Part shown: positions 8,991-18,743 of the stretch, in pieces
Layout of the letters: every line of letters starts with the position of its first letter
How positions within the stretch are numbered: the first letter of the stretch is position 1
Assembly (NCBI GenBank): GCA_905221615.1
Contig: CAJNDT010001868.1
Coordinates: forward strand, 547,501 to 611,500
Direction of reading: 5' to 3'
DNA: 64,000 bases
Source of the DNA: Symbiodinium sp. CCMP2592
Taxonomy: Eukaryota; Sar; Dinophyceae; Suessiales; Symbiodiniaceae
The notes under the pieces: generated by a model
Told to the model about the DNA's origin: nothing
Databases searched by the model: none
What the model saw: only the letters and a program-made list of their open reading frames with translations
Made by a program: the position numbers and the translations under genes

Positions 8991-9545
8991 ATGCCGGGGC
9001 CCAAAAGGCCGGATGATGGTGACTCTGAGCCACCTCGCTCGAGAAGTCCCAGGACTCGGCCCCTGCTTAGACCACGGTACTTGCAGCCGGAACCTTCTCC
9101 GCCTGATGCACCGCCTAGTGGTCCGCCTCCTCCGGTGCCAGTCCACTATGCTGCTGATGATGCTGCAACCCTTGCGGATGACTCACCCCCAGGCGGCGCG
9201 GACTCTATGGATTCCGACGAGATCACCATTCGAGAGCTGGCTGAAGAAGCCCGGCGGCTTCGTGCGGAAAGGGGCCCAGCCAAACCTACGACAGCCTCTA
9301 CACGGGCGCATGCTGCCGTCAACACTCTACCAGCTCCTCGCGAGGATCATGAAAACTCGGAGTCTGAATGCCCGGCGGAGGACGATGAGATCGATGAGAA
9401 CCCCTTCGATACATCCTCTCGACCGGAGGACGACCTTGCTGCAGCCACAGCCACAGTCCCTGAAGATAGCAGTTCAGATGGTTTCAGCCCTCTCACCCCT
9501 GCTAGTGCTGATGGTCTCGGGTTTGAACCAGCCACCAAAGACTGA
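8991..9545 (+). CDS. LINE ORF1-like acidic Pro-rich protein, 184 aa
   Basis: ATG at 8991 (MPGPKRPDDGDSEPPRSRSP) and TGA at 9543-9545. It is Pro/Arg/Ser-rich at the start, with a central short helix (DEITIRELAEEARRLRAERG). The C-terminus is strongly acidic (SESECPAEDDEIDENPFD). It is probably disordered. The frame has normal amino-acid usage, whereas the overlapping frame-1 translation is Arg/Leu/His/Met-heavy, as expected of an out-of-frame reading. The stop lies 34 nt before the next in-frame ATG of the EN-RT ORF (9580), compatible with termination-reinitiation. Confidence 0.55.
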   Translation: MPGPKRPDDGDSEPPRSRSPRTRPLLRPRYLQPEPSPPDAPPSGPPPPVPVHYAADDAATLADDSPPGGADSMDSDEITIRELAEEARRLRAERGPAKPTTASTRAHAAVNTLPAPREDHENSESECPAEDDEIDENPFDTSSRPEDDLAAATATVPEDSSSDGFSPLTPASADGLGFEPATKD

Positions 9546-9579
9546 ATGTACTTCCTCCTGTGCAAAGCCTTCGCTTTTC

Positions 9580-12500
9580 ATGGATGCGTGGTGGAACTGG
9601 GAAAAACAGGTGCCGCTGCTGATTTGCATATCTGCCCTCTACCGGTACATGCAGTGCATCTTCTACATTTGCCAGGCCTTCTACCACCACCTTTCGGACA
9701 TTCGGTACGGTGGCACTCTTAGAGTACCTGCAAGCTGGCAGCCCCACATCAATGATGAAGCTCTATGTCAATTTTGCTCTGGTACAGGTGCCTCTCCTAC
9801 TACGCCCACGTCTCCTACAAAGCAGTGCCGCCTGGGTCCCAAGTCCCAGGGTGCCGGAAGCATTAGATGTTTACGCACACCACTACTACTTTTGCTGTTG
9901 ATCGCATGGATACCAGCAGCATGTGCCGGCACAGATGCGAGGGTTGATTCTGATTCCCGCCCGGTTTCTGGAGCCCTTCGGGGTGAACTTTTAGGTGGGA
10001 GCACCGCTTGCACGACTACTTTTCCGGCGCCATGCTCAGGCAGGCAACGAATTCGCAAACGAGCTTTTGCCCGAGCGCTTCGTCGAGCCCGTTCCTCACA
10101 GGATGGAACAACCGTCTATCGAGGCCGAACTCTTCGTGCGCCCCAACATAGTGATCCACACCCAAAGCCCAACAGGCCCTCTGCAACAACTGCGTCCTCG
10201 CCGACAACGCGGCAGCGCTCCAGGCTTCGCACTTTCAGTCTGAATGTTGGTGGTCTTGACGCCACAACGTTTGATTGTCTTATGGCCTGGCTCCCTAAAG
10301 CACCGTATGATATCATAGCTCTGCAGGAAATCCACCATGGTCTGGGGAAAGAGTCCTCACACTGGTCCTCGGCAGGTTGGACCTTCATAACCAGTGTCGA
10401 TCCTTCCTCTAGATTTCAGGGCCTTGCCACGCTGGTTCGACAGGACTTCCAGGGTGATGCGGAGATTCACCACAAGGAGATCAAACCAGGCCGTCTGCTA
10501 CATGTACGTCTCGCACGACCCGAATATCACATAGATGTGGTGAACTTTTATCAACAAGCTTACCAGCCAGACTCAGCGGGACACAACCTCTCCAAACGAC
10601 ACAGTCTGTGGGACAGCCTAAATGCCACTATACAACAGCTGGCCAGGCGAAACATGTTGGTTCTGCTGGGCGACTTCAACTGTACCCCGATTTATGTCGC
10701 GGGGCACATCGGATGCTCAATGTCCAGCGCTGAGCTCTACTCGGATGCTGCAGAATTTACCACCATCCTGGAAGCTAACCAGCTGGTCGTACTCAACACA
10801 TGGTCTCGACGTCGTCTGCTCCCTACCTTTACAGGTCCTAGGCATCAGTCCATCATTGACTTTATCATCACCCGACAGGGACATGCAGATGCAGTGGCTC
10901 GACGTGCTCTACCCCAACGAGGCTTCACACTCAGTCCGTGGCGTCAAGGGGGCAAGCATCACCCAGTTGAGGCCACTCTCCCTCTACATCCAGGCTGGCA
11001 GCGGGCCTCACCACGGTCGTCCACTCAGCCCAAAAGATCCTATGATAACTTGGCTCTCACGGCTGCTGTCCGAGATCGCACTCCGCAATATGATGCCCTC
11101 CGAGAAGCTTTCAGGTCCAAACTTGCGGCGGCACAAACCTCTGACCTTCAACAAATTAACGATATTCTGCTTGATTTGGTTTGCAGGCTTTTTCCGCGAG
11201 CTCCTCCTCAACCACAGCTCCGGGCTTGGCAGACGTCGGAGGTGCAAACATCAGTAGCGGACATGTGGCGAGCAAGGAGGCGAATGCAAAGGCCGGCTGA
11301 CCACCCACCAGGCTCCTTTCGAGCCTGTTTTCAAGCATGGCGACGACACCAGGAATTTCAAAAAGCCTACAAGGCCCTTCGAAAAAGGGGCCGAGAAGCT
11401 CGCAAAGCCGTCCTCGAGAACTACCTGGAACAGGCCCAGACTGCTGTTGAGCGGGGTGATCATGGCTTATTGCATCGCATTATTCGGCAAATGGCCCCCA
11501 AAACCCGACATGCCCAGGTTCGTATACATGGTAAACAGGGTGAGATGCTCACCTATCAGCAGGAGCAGCAGGCCATTGTTGAACATTTTGAGACTCTGTT
11601 TCTGTCTCGACAGTCTGGATGCACACTGTCTGCAGCTCGACCTTCGGCACACTACGAGGTCAGCCCGCTTATGTTTCAGCAAGCCCTCGACTCGCTCAAG
11701 ATGGGCAAGGCAGTACCTCCGGGCAGCGCTCCTACCAGTGCGGTACGTGCATGCTCGGACATGATCTCCACGATTGCTGCTCCTCAGGCCGAGACCTGTC
11801 TGAATGGGGCTGAGACGCCGTCTTTGTGGGCCGACTGTACTCTGGCACTCATCCCCAAGCCACACAAATCGGGGAAACGACCCGAAAACCTCCGACCTCT
11901 AGGACTACAAGATACTGGTGCAAAGGCCTATGCTAAGGTACTGAAGCAATTACTCTTACGAGAAGTCAGCTCCACCATAGCCGCTTTGCCACTGTTTGCA
12001 TATGTACCTGGTAAAAGCACAGACACTGCTATTTCGCGAGTGACGGCCCACTGCAGACAAGTCCGCTCTATGCATGAAGGGCAGCAGGCCACTGTGCATA
12101 CACGTCGGGCCCAAATCAAACAGAAAGTGGCCATTGGCGGCATACAACTTGCGATCGATCTTTCAACAGCTTTTGATCGAGTACCTCGTGAACGGCTATA
12201 TCAGGCACTGATTTGGGCAGGCGCCAGCGAGACTTTGGCACGAACAATTATAGATCTGCACGAAGTCTGTAAGTACAGCATCAATCATCGCGGACGTCAC
12301 AGTCACATTAACATGCGACGTGGAGTACGCCAAGGATGTACACTAGCTCCTTTGCTGTGGGTAGTATACTCAGCCTATGTAGCTGACCATCTAGGTCAAG
12401 AATTGTCCCACACCTGGGTATCGCAACATCTGACGCTGTACGCTGATGACACACATGCCAGCTGGCTAGTGAATTCATTGGGAGACCTTCGCTCAGCTCT

Positions 12501-13903
12501 GCAGGCCATACCTGTCATCTTTTCAGTATATCAACGATTTGGAATGCAGGTGAATCCGCAAAAGTCTGGTATTATCCTGGGTGTCAAAGGCCTGCTAGGC
12601 AAATCTACTCTTGCACCCCATGTACATGGACCTCCAGATGCCCGACGGCTTGTGCTTGGCCCCCCGCATCAGCAATTGATCATACCTATCAAGGATAGTC
12701 TGACTTACCTTGGTGTCAGTATCTCCTATGGTGGTTTCGAGGACATCACCCTGAATTACAGACTGGATGTGGCTCGTAATACCAGAGGCCGGCTCATTAA
12801 AATTCTACATGCTCGTAGATATCTTTCTGTTCGCAAGCGCCTCCAGCTTTACACACTGTGTGTCCGAACGGCGGCCTTATATGGTCTCATGCCAGTTGGC
12901 CTCACCGCCGCTGGGCTGAGAAGACTACATACCTTTGAGGTCAAACATGTTCGAGCTATCTCTCGTAGCCCGGTGCATATCACCCGGGAACCTACGGAGG
13001 CCCTGTACAAACGACTTGGCTTGATTCAACCAGGAGACTACCTGCTGAAGCTCTTGAAACAGCGAACTCGTACCCTCACCAAACTCCAAGATCTGGCGGT
13101 AGCACAATTTCAACAGCGAATAGAAGAACTCAAGCAACACCTCGCAGCTCTGCGACATGGTCTTCAGGAAGTCACGGCTACCCAAGCCTTTGCCTGCCCT
13201 ACTTGCGGACAATACTTTGACACGCTGCCAGGGATGCGCTCTCATCACACCAAGACTCATGGATGGAGACTTCAGGTAGTCTCAGCTGGACCCGCCAAAA
13301 GATTGCATGGACTTCGTATACAAGACCATTGCACCAACAATATGCCTATTTGTCGACATTGTAACGCAAAGCTCTCTACTTGGCATCAATTTCGTGTACA
13401 TATACTTACCAGCTGTGTTGTGTTGCATTCTGACGCAAAGGGTGAAAGGCCTGCTTTGCAGTCCGCTGCGGGGCCCCAACCCGAGCCTGCTTTGCAGTTC
13501 GCTGCGGGGCTCACTGCTGAAGGTGCAACAGAAAACGCGCTCCTGGCTCCTTTTGAGCTACCTGAAGTGCAAGCCTTGCTTTCCACTAACCAGTGGAAGG
13601 ACGTTCTCAACATCAGTGCGATGAAAGAAACTCTTCGGCATCATTGCGTGCTTTGCGGTCAATGGGTAGCACGTGCACCAAGCTCCATGATTTTACATGT
13701 GCGAGCTATACATCCAGACTTGATGTTGTACTGGGACGATGCTATGGCTCACAGTTTGACCCTCGCAGAAGGACACGCTCGACCCTGCAAAGCCTGTGGA
13801 GCGACACCCCGTGGGCGACACAGATGTCGTATCCTGCATCAGCTCTGCCTTATGTTACACTACTGGCGTGCCCTGCGACAGCTCAGGTCTGAACCAACCT
13901 ATA
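9580..13903 (+). CDS. LINE endonuclease-reverse transcriptase (ORF2 core)
   Basis: Frame 1. The ATG at 9580 is the first start after the ORF1 stop; no stop follows until 16041, so the true C-terminus is uncertain and 13903 only marks the start of the overlapping ORF. APE endonuclease signatures: SLNVGG (~10239), LQEIHH (10321), GDFNCTP (10669), SIIDFIITR (~10850) and KHHPVE (~10954). Reverse transcriptase: IPKPHKSGKRPENLRPLGL (~11850), AIDLSTAFDRVPR (~12151), RGVRQGCTLAPLLW (~12320), the catalytic YADD at 12439-12450, and LTYLGVSI (~12703). Downstream zinc fingers: FACPTCGQYF...HHTKTH (~13190), ICRHCNAKL...HILTSC (~13341) and CVLCGQW...HVRAIH (~13648). All core acidic residues are present, so the enzyme may be active. 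Confidence 0.93.
13450..13513 (+). repeat. 36 bp period duplication inside the LINE ORF
   Basis: CCTGCTTTGCAGTYCGCTGC occurs at 13450 and 13486. It encodes two similar PALQ(S/F)AAG segments between zinc fingers 2 and 3. Confidence 0.7.
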
Positions 13904-15172
13904 ATGGCCCACCAGGAGGAGACCTTTGGACCACAGGACCCTATGACCAGGGGACAGTTAGCGGCGGAGGAAGTGCGGGACATCCTGGGCGAGGCTGTGG
14001 CGACAATGCAGCCCCATCCACGGGAGGATGTGGACATGCCTGCAGCCCCAACTCTGGGGAAACGAACGGAGGATCAACAGATCCGACCCACAAAGTTTTC
14101 CAAGCCAGCGGGGAAGGGGCAGGGCCAAGGGCAGTCACCCACCAAGGGACCGGCAGACGACAAGCAGAACAACCCCAGCCCACCAGCAAGCTCCTGGCAA
14201 AACCCCAGGGGATGGAAGGACCAACAGCTGCAGCGTCGGCAAGGACAGGGCTGGAAGCAGCAGGAGTGGGACGACGAATGGTACCACCACAGCGAGGTGA
14301 AGGAGTTACGCCAAATGGTGGAAGCCCTTCAGGAGCATGTGAGGCTCCTGGCGAGGATGGCCCTGCGGCACGAAGACGAGCTCTCACAAGCTCGCACAGA
14401 GCGCGACTTTCTTTTTACTTTCGAGCCGCCCACGACCGAGGCAGACTCCAACATGGTGAACATGCTGGGCCTCATGTTCAAGATGGCGGTCCTCTGGAAG
14501 GAGAAGAAGGAGAAAGGGGAGGTGGACTCCTCTCTCAGGCTTGTTCTGTTCCTGGGCCTGCTTCGCCAATGGACGAAACAAATCACCACCAACCTCGAGC
14601 AGCCGGAGGACTTGGAGCAACTGGCCAAGCTAAAGCTTCTTCGCCAGAAGGATGCCGGGCAGGGCATGGAATGGCCATATCTACGATGGAACCAGGAACG
14701 CCAGATGCTGGAAGAGTCGCAAACCCCGGCTCTGGATCACAAGGAGCTGATGACAGCTCTGGCTACCCTGGAGTCGTCCATCACAGCCCCGGGAGCCCTC
14801 CTTCGATTCCATGCAACGCGACGGCTTGTGGAGCAGCACCAGTCCCCGGTCACGTTCCTGGTGACGATCGGGATGCGGGACCCAAAGTCCCTACTCTGCC
14901 ACCGCGCTCTGTGCTCGCTATGCTTCAACGCCAGCAGCCAACTGTTGAAATTCCGAGTCCGCCCAGCCAGGATGGAACGCCAGCCGCTAGCCCGGGTGCT
15001 TGCCGAGCAATTCCCACCGCCCACGGAGCATCCCATGGGCCGCGGACGGAGCTACAGAAAGCCCCCGTCGAATCGCCCCAGCCCGGCACGCGAAATGCCA
15101 CCGAAGCACCCAGCAGTGCCGATCGCGAAAGAGGGGGACCAGACGGGACAGCAGGAGGAACCCACCTCCTAG
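13904..15172 (+). CDS. Overlapping frame-2 ORF in the LINE, 422 aa
   Basis: ATG at 13904 (MAHQEETFGPQD) and TAG at 15170-15172. The frame is open further upstream to 13796. The N-terminal ~110 residues are polar and Lys/Gln/Pro-rich (GKGQGQGQSPTKG). A helix-rich globular part follows: EVKELRQMVEALQEHVRLL, then RHEDELSQARTERDFLFTFE, KMAVLWKEKKEKGEVDSSLR and EQLAKLKLLRQKDAGQGMEW. The C-terminus is basic and Pro-rich. Third positions are G/C-rich in this frame, while frame 1 over the same DNA reads as Gly/Pro/Ser/Ala filler, so frame 2 is the better-supported product. I recall related sequences near LINEs in Symbiodiniaceae proteins, but this is unverified. It could be a gag-like or nucleic-acid chaperone protein. 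Confidence 0.65.
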   Translation: MAHQEETFGPQDPMTRGQLAAEEVRDILGEAVATMQPHPREDVDMPAAPTLGKRTEDQQIRPTKFSKPAGKGQGQGQSPTKGPADDKQNNPSPPASSWQNPRGWKDQQLQRRQGQGWKQQEWDDEWYHHSEVKELRQMVEALQEHVRLLARMALRHEDELSQARTERDFLFTFEPPTTEADSNMVNMLGLMFKMAVLWKEKKEKGEVDSSLRLVLFLGLLRQWTKQITTNLEQPEDLEQLAKLKLLRQKDAGQGMEWPYLRWNQERQMLEESQTPALDHKELMTALATLESSITAPGALLRFHATRRLVEQHQSPVTFLVTIGMRDPKSLLCHRALCSLCFNASSQLLKFRVRPARMERQPLARVLAEQFPPPTEHPMGRGRSYRKPPSNRPSPAREMPPKHPAVPIAKEGDQTGQQEEPTS

Positions 15173-15204
15173 AGTGGAGCTTGCAGCAGGGATGCTCGAG
15201 GCCC

Positions 15205-16041
15205 ATGCTCAGACTTCGTCTTCGCAATCCTCACAATCTCTGTTATGCAAATGCTACCATTAACATGTTCCTTTGGCATGGCATGATACATGAGCGACAA
15301 CTTGAACAGGCTGATACATATGGGCAACTTCGCCATCCCCTGGAGCGCCTACGTCAGGTTGGCAATGCTTGTTTGCAAGATATACCTTTCTGGCTCACAC
15401 TCTTGCAGCGGTTTCAGACCTTTCTACACACCCGCTTTGATCGCCAACAGGACGCTGTGGAGTTTTTGGGCTTTATGCTTGAATATGCTCGACCATCAGC
15501 CTATGCAGGCCTTTGGCAATCCAGATACCAATTTGGCCCGGCAGTTTGTGTTGCTGATTCAGGCCATCCCCTGCAGCCAATCACTCTGGAGCTGAATTCG
15601 CGAGGATTGCAGGCAAGCATCGTCGACTGGCATTTGCAACCACCTTTTCCTTATGCTTTTTGCCAGGCCCCTAGGATGCTCTTCTTTCAACTTAAGCGAT
15701 GGGCTCAGAAAGATCCCAGCCGACCAGCTCGCAAAGATCTCATGCCATTTCCGTTTGAGGTTGGAGCGCCTATCGATCTGCCAATTTTTGAACGTGCCCA
15801 AGGCCTTCATGTGCAATGGCAACGATACAGACTTGTTACAGTGCTGGTGCATACTGGTATGCACCCATGGGCAGGTCACTACCGCTCCATTCTGAGTGGC
15901 TTTCGGCAGCTTCCCAATGGCGATACCAAATGGATGGCAATGCTTACGGATGATGGCAGAGAAGTTCGTTTATGCAGCAGTGCAGACATGCAGCATGCCA
16001 TATCCAACTGCTATCTGTTTGGCCTATGCCGTGATTCATGA
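15205..16041 (+). CDS. LINE-encoded ubiquitin-specific protease (USP/UCH C19) domain
   Basis: Frame 1, ATG at 15205, 32 nt after the ORF3 stop; TGA at 16039-16041; 278 aa if started there. The Cys box is NPHNLCYANATINMF (Cys codon 15241, residue 13). The QQD box is RQQDAVEFLGFML (~15442). The hydrophobic strand before the fold core is RMLFFQLKRW, matching the usual P-x-x-L-x-x-x-LKRF. The His box is HPWAGHYRSIL (His codon 15877, residue 225). The third catalytic position lies in WMAMLTDDGREV (Asp at 15949 or 15952). The domain is short and I see no CxxC pair typical of the USP fingers zinc site. USPs hydrolyse isopeptide bonds after ubiquitin Gly76. The element could use this to protect its proteins from proteasomal decay. 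It is made as a separate product or as the C-terminus of the long frame-1 polyprotein. Confidence 0.88.
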   Translation: MLRLRLRNPHNLCYANATINMFLWHGMIHERQLEQADTYGQLRHPLERLRQVGNACLQDIPFWLTLLQRFQTFLHTRFDRQQDAVEFLGFMLEYARPSAYAGLWQSRYQFGPAVCVADSGHPLQPITLELNSRGLQASIVDWHLQPPFPYAFCQAPRMLFFQLKRWAQKDPSRPARKDLMPFPFEVGAPIDLPIFERAQGLHVQWQRYRLVTVLVHTGMHPWAGHYRSILSGFRQLPNGDTKWMAMLTDDGREVRLCSSADMQHAISNCYLFGLCRDS

Positions 16042-16849
16042 ATCAGCCAGGGAAGCGACAGTGGATCATAGCACAGTGATCGAGTTGACTTTAGTCTGCA
16101 TTCTCATTGTGCCGACAATCTTTCTCCTGTATGCATGCGCCGAACTTTTCTACAGCTTTACGTTTGTTGAGTGATCACTGCTACTGCCTTGCTTAGTCAC
16201 TCGTGACGAAGGCAATAGTCTTTTAAGCTTTTGGATATCTGCTTGGCCGTACGCGGCGGGGTATCCACACGTTTTCTGTAACTATCGGAAATGTACATAG
16301 TACAGCTCCAAGCCGGGTATCAAAGTCTGATGCCTGTTTCCAGAGTTGCGGTCGCTAAGCGTCCATTCACCGGATGCTGCGAACTGAATGAATGAAAAAC
16401 GTGTGCATAGTGGTTATTTACGCTCATGCCCCATTCCATGGGTTTGCGCCTTTCTGGGAATGGATATGCCCTGGCCATTCGGCCATGAGGCTTCTTGCCA
16501 TTGGTCCACAGTGTGCGAATGATTCTGAGATCTGACTTCCGGTTGGGTTAGTGTGGCCCGCCGTTTTTGCATCAGCGCTCGGAATGCATGGCTCGGCTAG
16601 GCTGGCCGCTCCAGCTTGCCGTTGACACGTTGGCCGTCCTGGGCCGCAAACAAGGGCCAGTGGACCGTGGGGCCGTGTGCACTTAATTCACGCTGAACGA
16701 CTTTGCCGGCTAAGTCTGTATGTCGCAGCTTGTTGTTTCACTTTGTACAGGTAGTAGTTTATTCTTTTTCGTTTCTTGCAGCTTCTTGTAGTTCTTCCTG
16801 GGACCGAGCGCAGCAGCCGCTGTCTACGAGGCCCGCCCACGCCAAAAAA
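16042..16849 (+). other. LINE 3' UTR and poly(A)
   Basis: About 800 bp without a long ORF, ending GCCCGCCCACGCC followed by A8. It contains GAATGAATGAAAAA at ~16386. The same word occurs right after the helicase pseudogene end (~5160), a hint of shared 3'-end sequence but too short to prove it. Confidence 0.7.
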
Positions 16850-16870
16850 AAGTACAATTGCCACGACCAG
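16850..16870 (+). repeat. LINE target-site duplication, 3' copy
   Basis: Identical to 8092-8112 and directly abutting the A-tail. The bottom-strand primer would end in ...GTACTT, whose Ts can pair with the A-tail. Confidence 0.92.
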
Positions 16871-17137
16871 GACGGCTACATCTGCGAGTGCGACGAGTCA
16901 CGTATATACTTATTGCTGCAAGCAGCGCTGCTGCTGCTAGTATGCATGAATCTGGTTGTGGATTCCGTCGTCGCGCTTCTAAGCGCAGGTTTGTCAAATT
17001 TAATCGGACCAATCGTTGTAATTTGCACTGTGTTGCTTTGTTTGACCAGCCTTTGTTGTGTCTGTGCTGTGCAAGTCGAATGGTTCGTTGCACGGATTCT
17101 TCAGGGCATGGGAGAATGGTCGAGTTTGTGGGGTTAG
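16871..17137 (+). pseudogene. Host ORF segment downstream of the LINE (hydrophobic)
   Basis: The reading frame through the 3' duplication (KYNCHDQDGYICECDES) continues into two strongly hydrophobic stretches: YLLLQAALLLLVCMNLVV and a second rich in Leu/Val/Ile/Cys ending CCVCAVQVEW. The stop is TAG at 17135-17137. The same KYNCHDQ reading is open upstream of the LINE at 8092-8112. The pre-insertion sequence would therefore have been a continuous frame entering this membrane-like segment. It may be a coding exon broken by the insertion or chance openness. Confidence 0.35.
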
Positions 17138-17475
17138 CCATGGCTCGAGACATTTTCTTGCCGACGCGAATACCCGTTTCAGGGTCACCACGGCTTTACA
17201 AATGATGGCCATTGTTGGAATTGGTGCTGCCGATGTATGAGGTTTTGGCGCAAGATATTTGAATTTGCGGCTGTTTTTCATCGGCTTGTCAGTTGTGTGG
17301 GGACTGCTCTGCTCGTTTTTCGAGATGGAGTGCAGTCCGGGCGTGGAACATAAGAGCTGCTTGCAGGACTGGGCCCGGATTGGATCGACATTTCCTTCGT
17401 TTGTGGCTGCGTGAGAGTTGCATCATGGGAGCATAATTCATTTTCAACGCCAACAGCCTGCTATTTGAGGCGACT

Positions 17476-17814
17476 TTGAATTTGTCTCTCCTGACACTGT
17501 GTGCCGTCATGCTGGTGTTCGGAGCCCTTCTGTGGGCTTGGTGCTTTGATGTTCGAGCGGCTCCAGTCGGGAAGTGTACTTCGAATGGGGCGAATTGCGA
17601 TGTCCCTCCTAGCTGTTGCTGGCATGTGAGCCTGTGCTTTGGGATTGTTCTTTTTGATTATTTGTGGTCGTTTTTGATGGGCTCCTTTTGGCAAACATGC
17701 GTGCTTGCTGATGATGGCCCTAGTTTCCACAATTTTTTCCAGCCATTGGAAGACGTTGCCGGCATGGCTGCTTACTTCGAGATCGTGGCGCGGGTTGTCC
17801 TCCCCTCGTTCTGA
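17476..17814 (+). CDS. Weak hydrophobic ORF, 112 aa
   Basis: First codon TTG at 17476; stop TGA at 17812. The reading is Leu/Cys/Trp-rich with possible membrane segments (LLTLCAVMLVFGALLWAWCF and a second near LCFGIVLFDYLWSFL). No motif; may be spurious. Confidence 0.2.
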   Translation: MNLSLLTLCAVMLVFGALLWAWCFDVRAAPVGKCTSNGANCDVPPSCCWHVSLCFGIVLFDYLWSFLMGSFWQTCVLADDGPSFHNFFQPLEDVAGMAAYFEIVARVVLPSF

Positions 17815-17843
17815 CCGGGTTCGCCACGCAGTCGATTATCCAA

Positions 17844-18317
17844 ATGGGCCCTTTGGGCTTGACTCAGTGGCAGTCTGGGGCGTGTGTGGCTGGAGGGCTG
17901 GTGTTCTGGCTTGGCTACCGCCGCTGCCCTCCGGCCTGGAAGCAGGAAACACCCAATGCGCTGGAATCCAGCAAGTCACGAGAAAAGGTGCGACTGGCAC
18001 CAAGAGCAGAGTCCATGTCAAGATCCATAAAGTTGAGCTGCAATGGAGTTGCGTGCCAATGCAGCTTTCTTCTGGCTTATGAAATGCCAAGCTGGCGAGC
18101 TGCACGCTTTTGGCAAAAGGTGTCATGGCAGCCAGCAGTGTGCAGCAGCATCATTTCAAGCACATCAGGTGGTTTTGCGCAACATGAATTGCGAATTGTT
18201 AGCAAGGTCCAGATCACTCCCATCGCCAAGGTTTCGCTTCTGCTGAACCCACGCCTGAGTCAGGACCTCAAGCCTGGGCTTGAACGCCCTTCAAGGCGAA
18301 GCTCTACCCAGCTTTGA
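17844..18317 (+). CDS. Weak ORF, 157 aa
   Basis: A polar ORF including SSKSREKVRLAPRAESMSR and CNGVACQCSF. Composition is only mildly gene-like and no family is recognised. It could contain an exon. Confidence 0.2.
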   Translation: MGPLGLTQWQSGACVAGGLVFWLGYRRCPPAWKQETPNALESSKSREKVRLAPRAESMSRSIKLSCNGVACQCSFLLAYEMPSWRAARFWQKVSWQPAVCSSIISSTSGGFAQHELRIVSKVQITPIAKVSLLLNPRLSQDLKPGLERPSRRSSTQL

Positions 18318-18743
18318 CCTAGGAAAATACCCTGAAACAAAACCCGGCAACACCCGAAATCCTGCGGAGCGCATGGGCTGCTGGAGCTAGGAGGCCAACG
18401 GCAGAGATCTAGGATTTCGAGGGCAGGCTTGTCTGGGTGAGGGCAAAAGCAGGCGGCTGGGCGCGCTGGCGCGCTTCGCCTTCCGTGGCGAAAGATGGCT
18501 TGGCTGGGGGCCGGGGCCTTGAAGCGTTTCAATCTGCAACCCGGCTAGAGAAGGACTCCGAGGTCTACTGATGCTACGACATTGCTAGGTGCCCAAGAGC
18601 CCCTTGGGAGAGAATGCTTCTCCAATACGAGACTTCATGAAGTCGATTCTGCCTTGCCAAGGTCCGGCTTGTCAAGCACAGCCTCGTTGCCCTTGTCCTA
18701 TTCGGTAGCACGGTGCTGGCGCCAGCGGACCCAGTAAGAGAAG
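18318..18743. other. Spacer without supported gene
   Basis: Nothing convincing on either strand between the weak ORF and the MITE-like element. Confidence 0.3.

Larger units (their letters stand above)
8113..16849 (+). mobile_element. Full-length APE-type non-LTR retrotransposon with C-terminal USP protease
   Basis: The element is 8.74 kb and is bounded by a 21 bp direct duplication (8092-8112 and 16850-16870), with a 3' poly(A) of 8 A at 16844-16851 that overlaps the duplication. Order: 5' leader; two small frame-3 ORFs (8367-8738, 8991-9545); frame-1 EN-RT-zinc-finger ORF from about 9580; a frame-2 structured ORF (13904-15172); a frame-1 USP-fold domain (15205-16041); about 0.8 kb of 3' UTR. 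Frame 1 has no stop from the target site to 16041. The full length, intact catalytic motifs and perfect duplication suggest a recent insertion. The L1/Tx1-like clade assignment is inference. Confidence 0.9.

Noticed and set aside
10016-10388. Minus-strand and alternate-frame ORFs inside the LINE
   Set aside because: They are shadows of the frame-1 EN-RT coding sequence.
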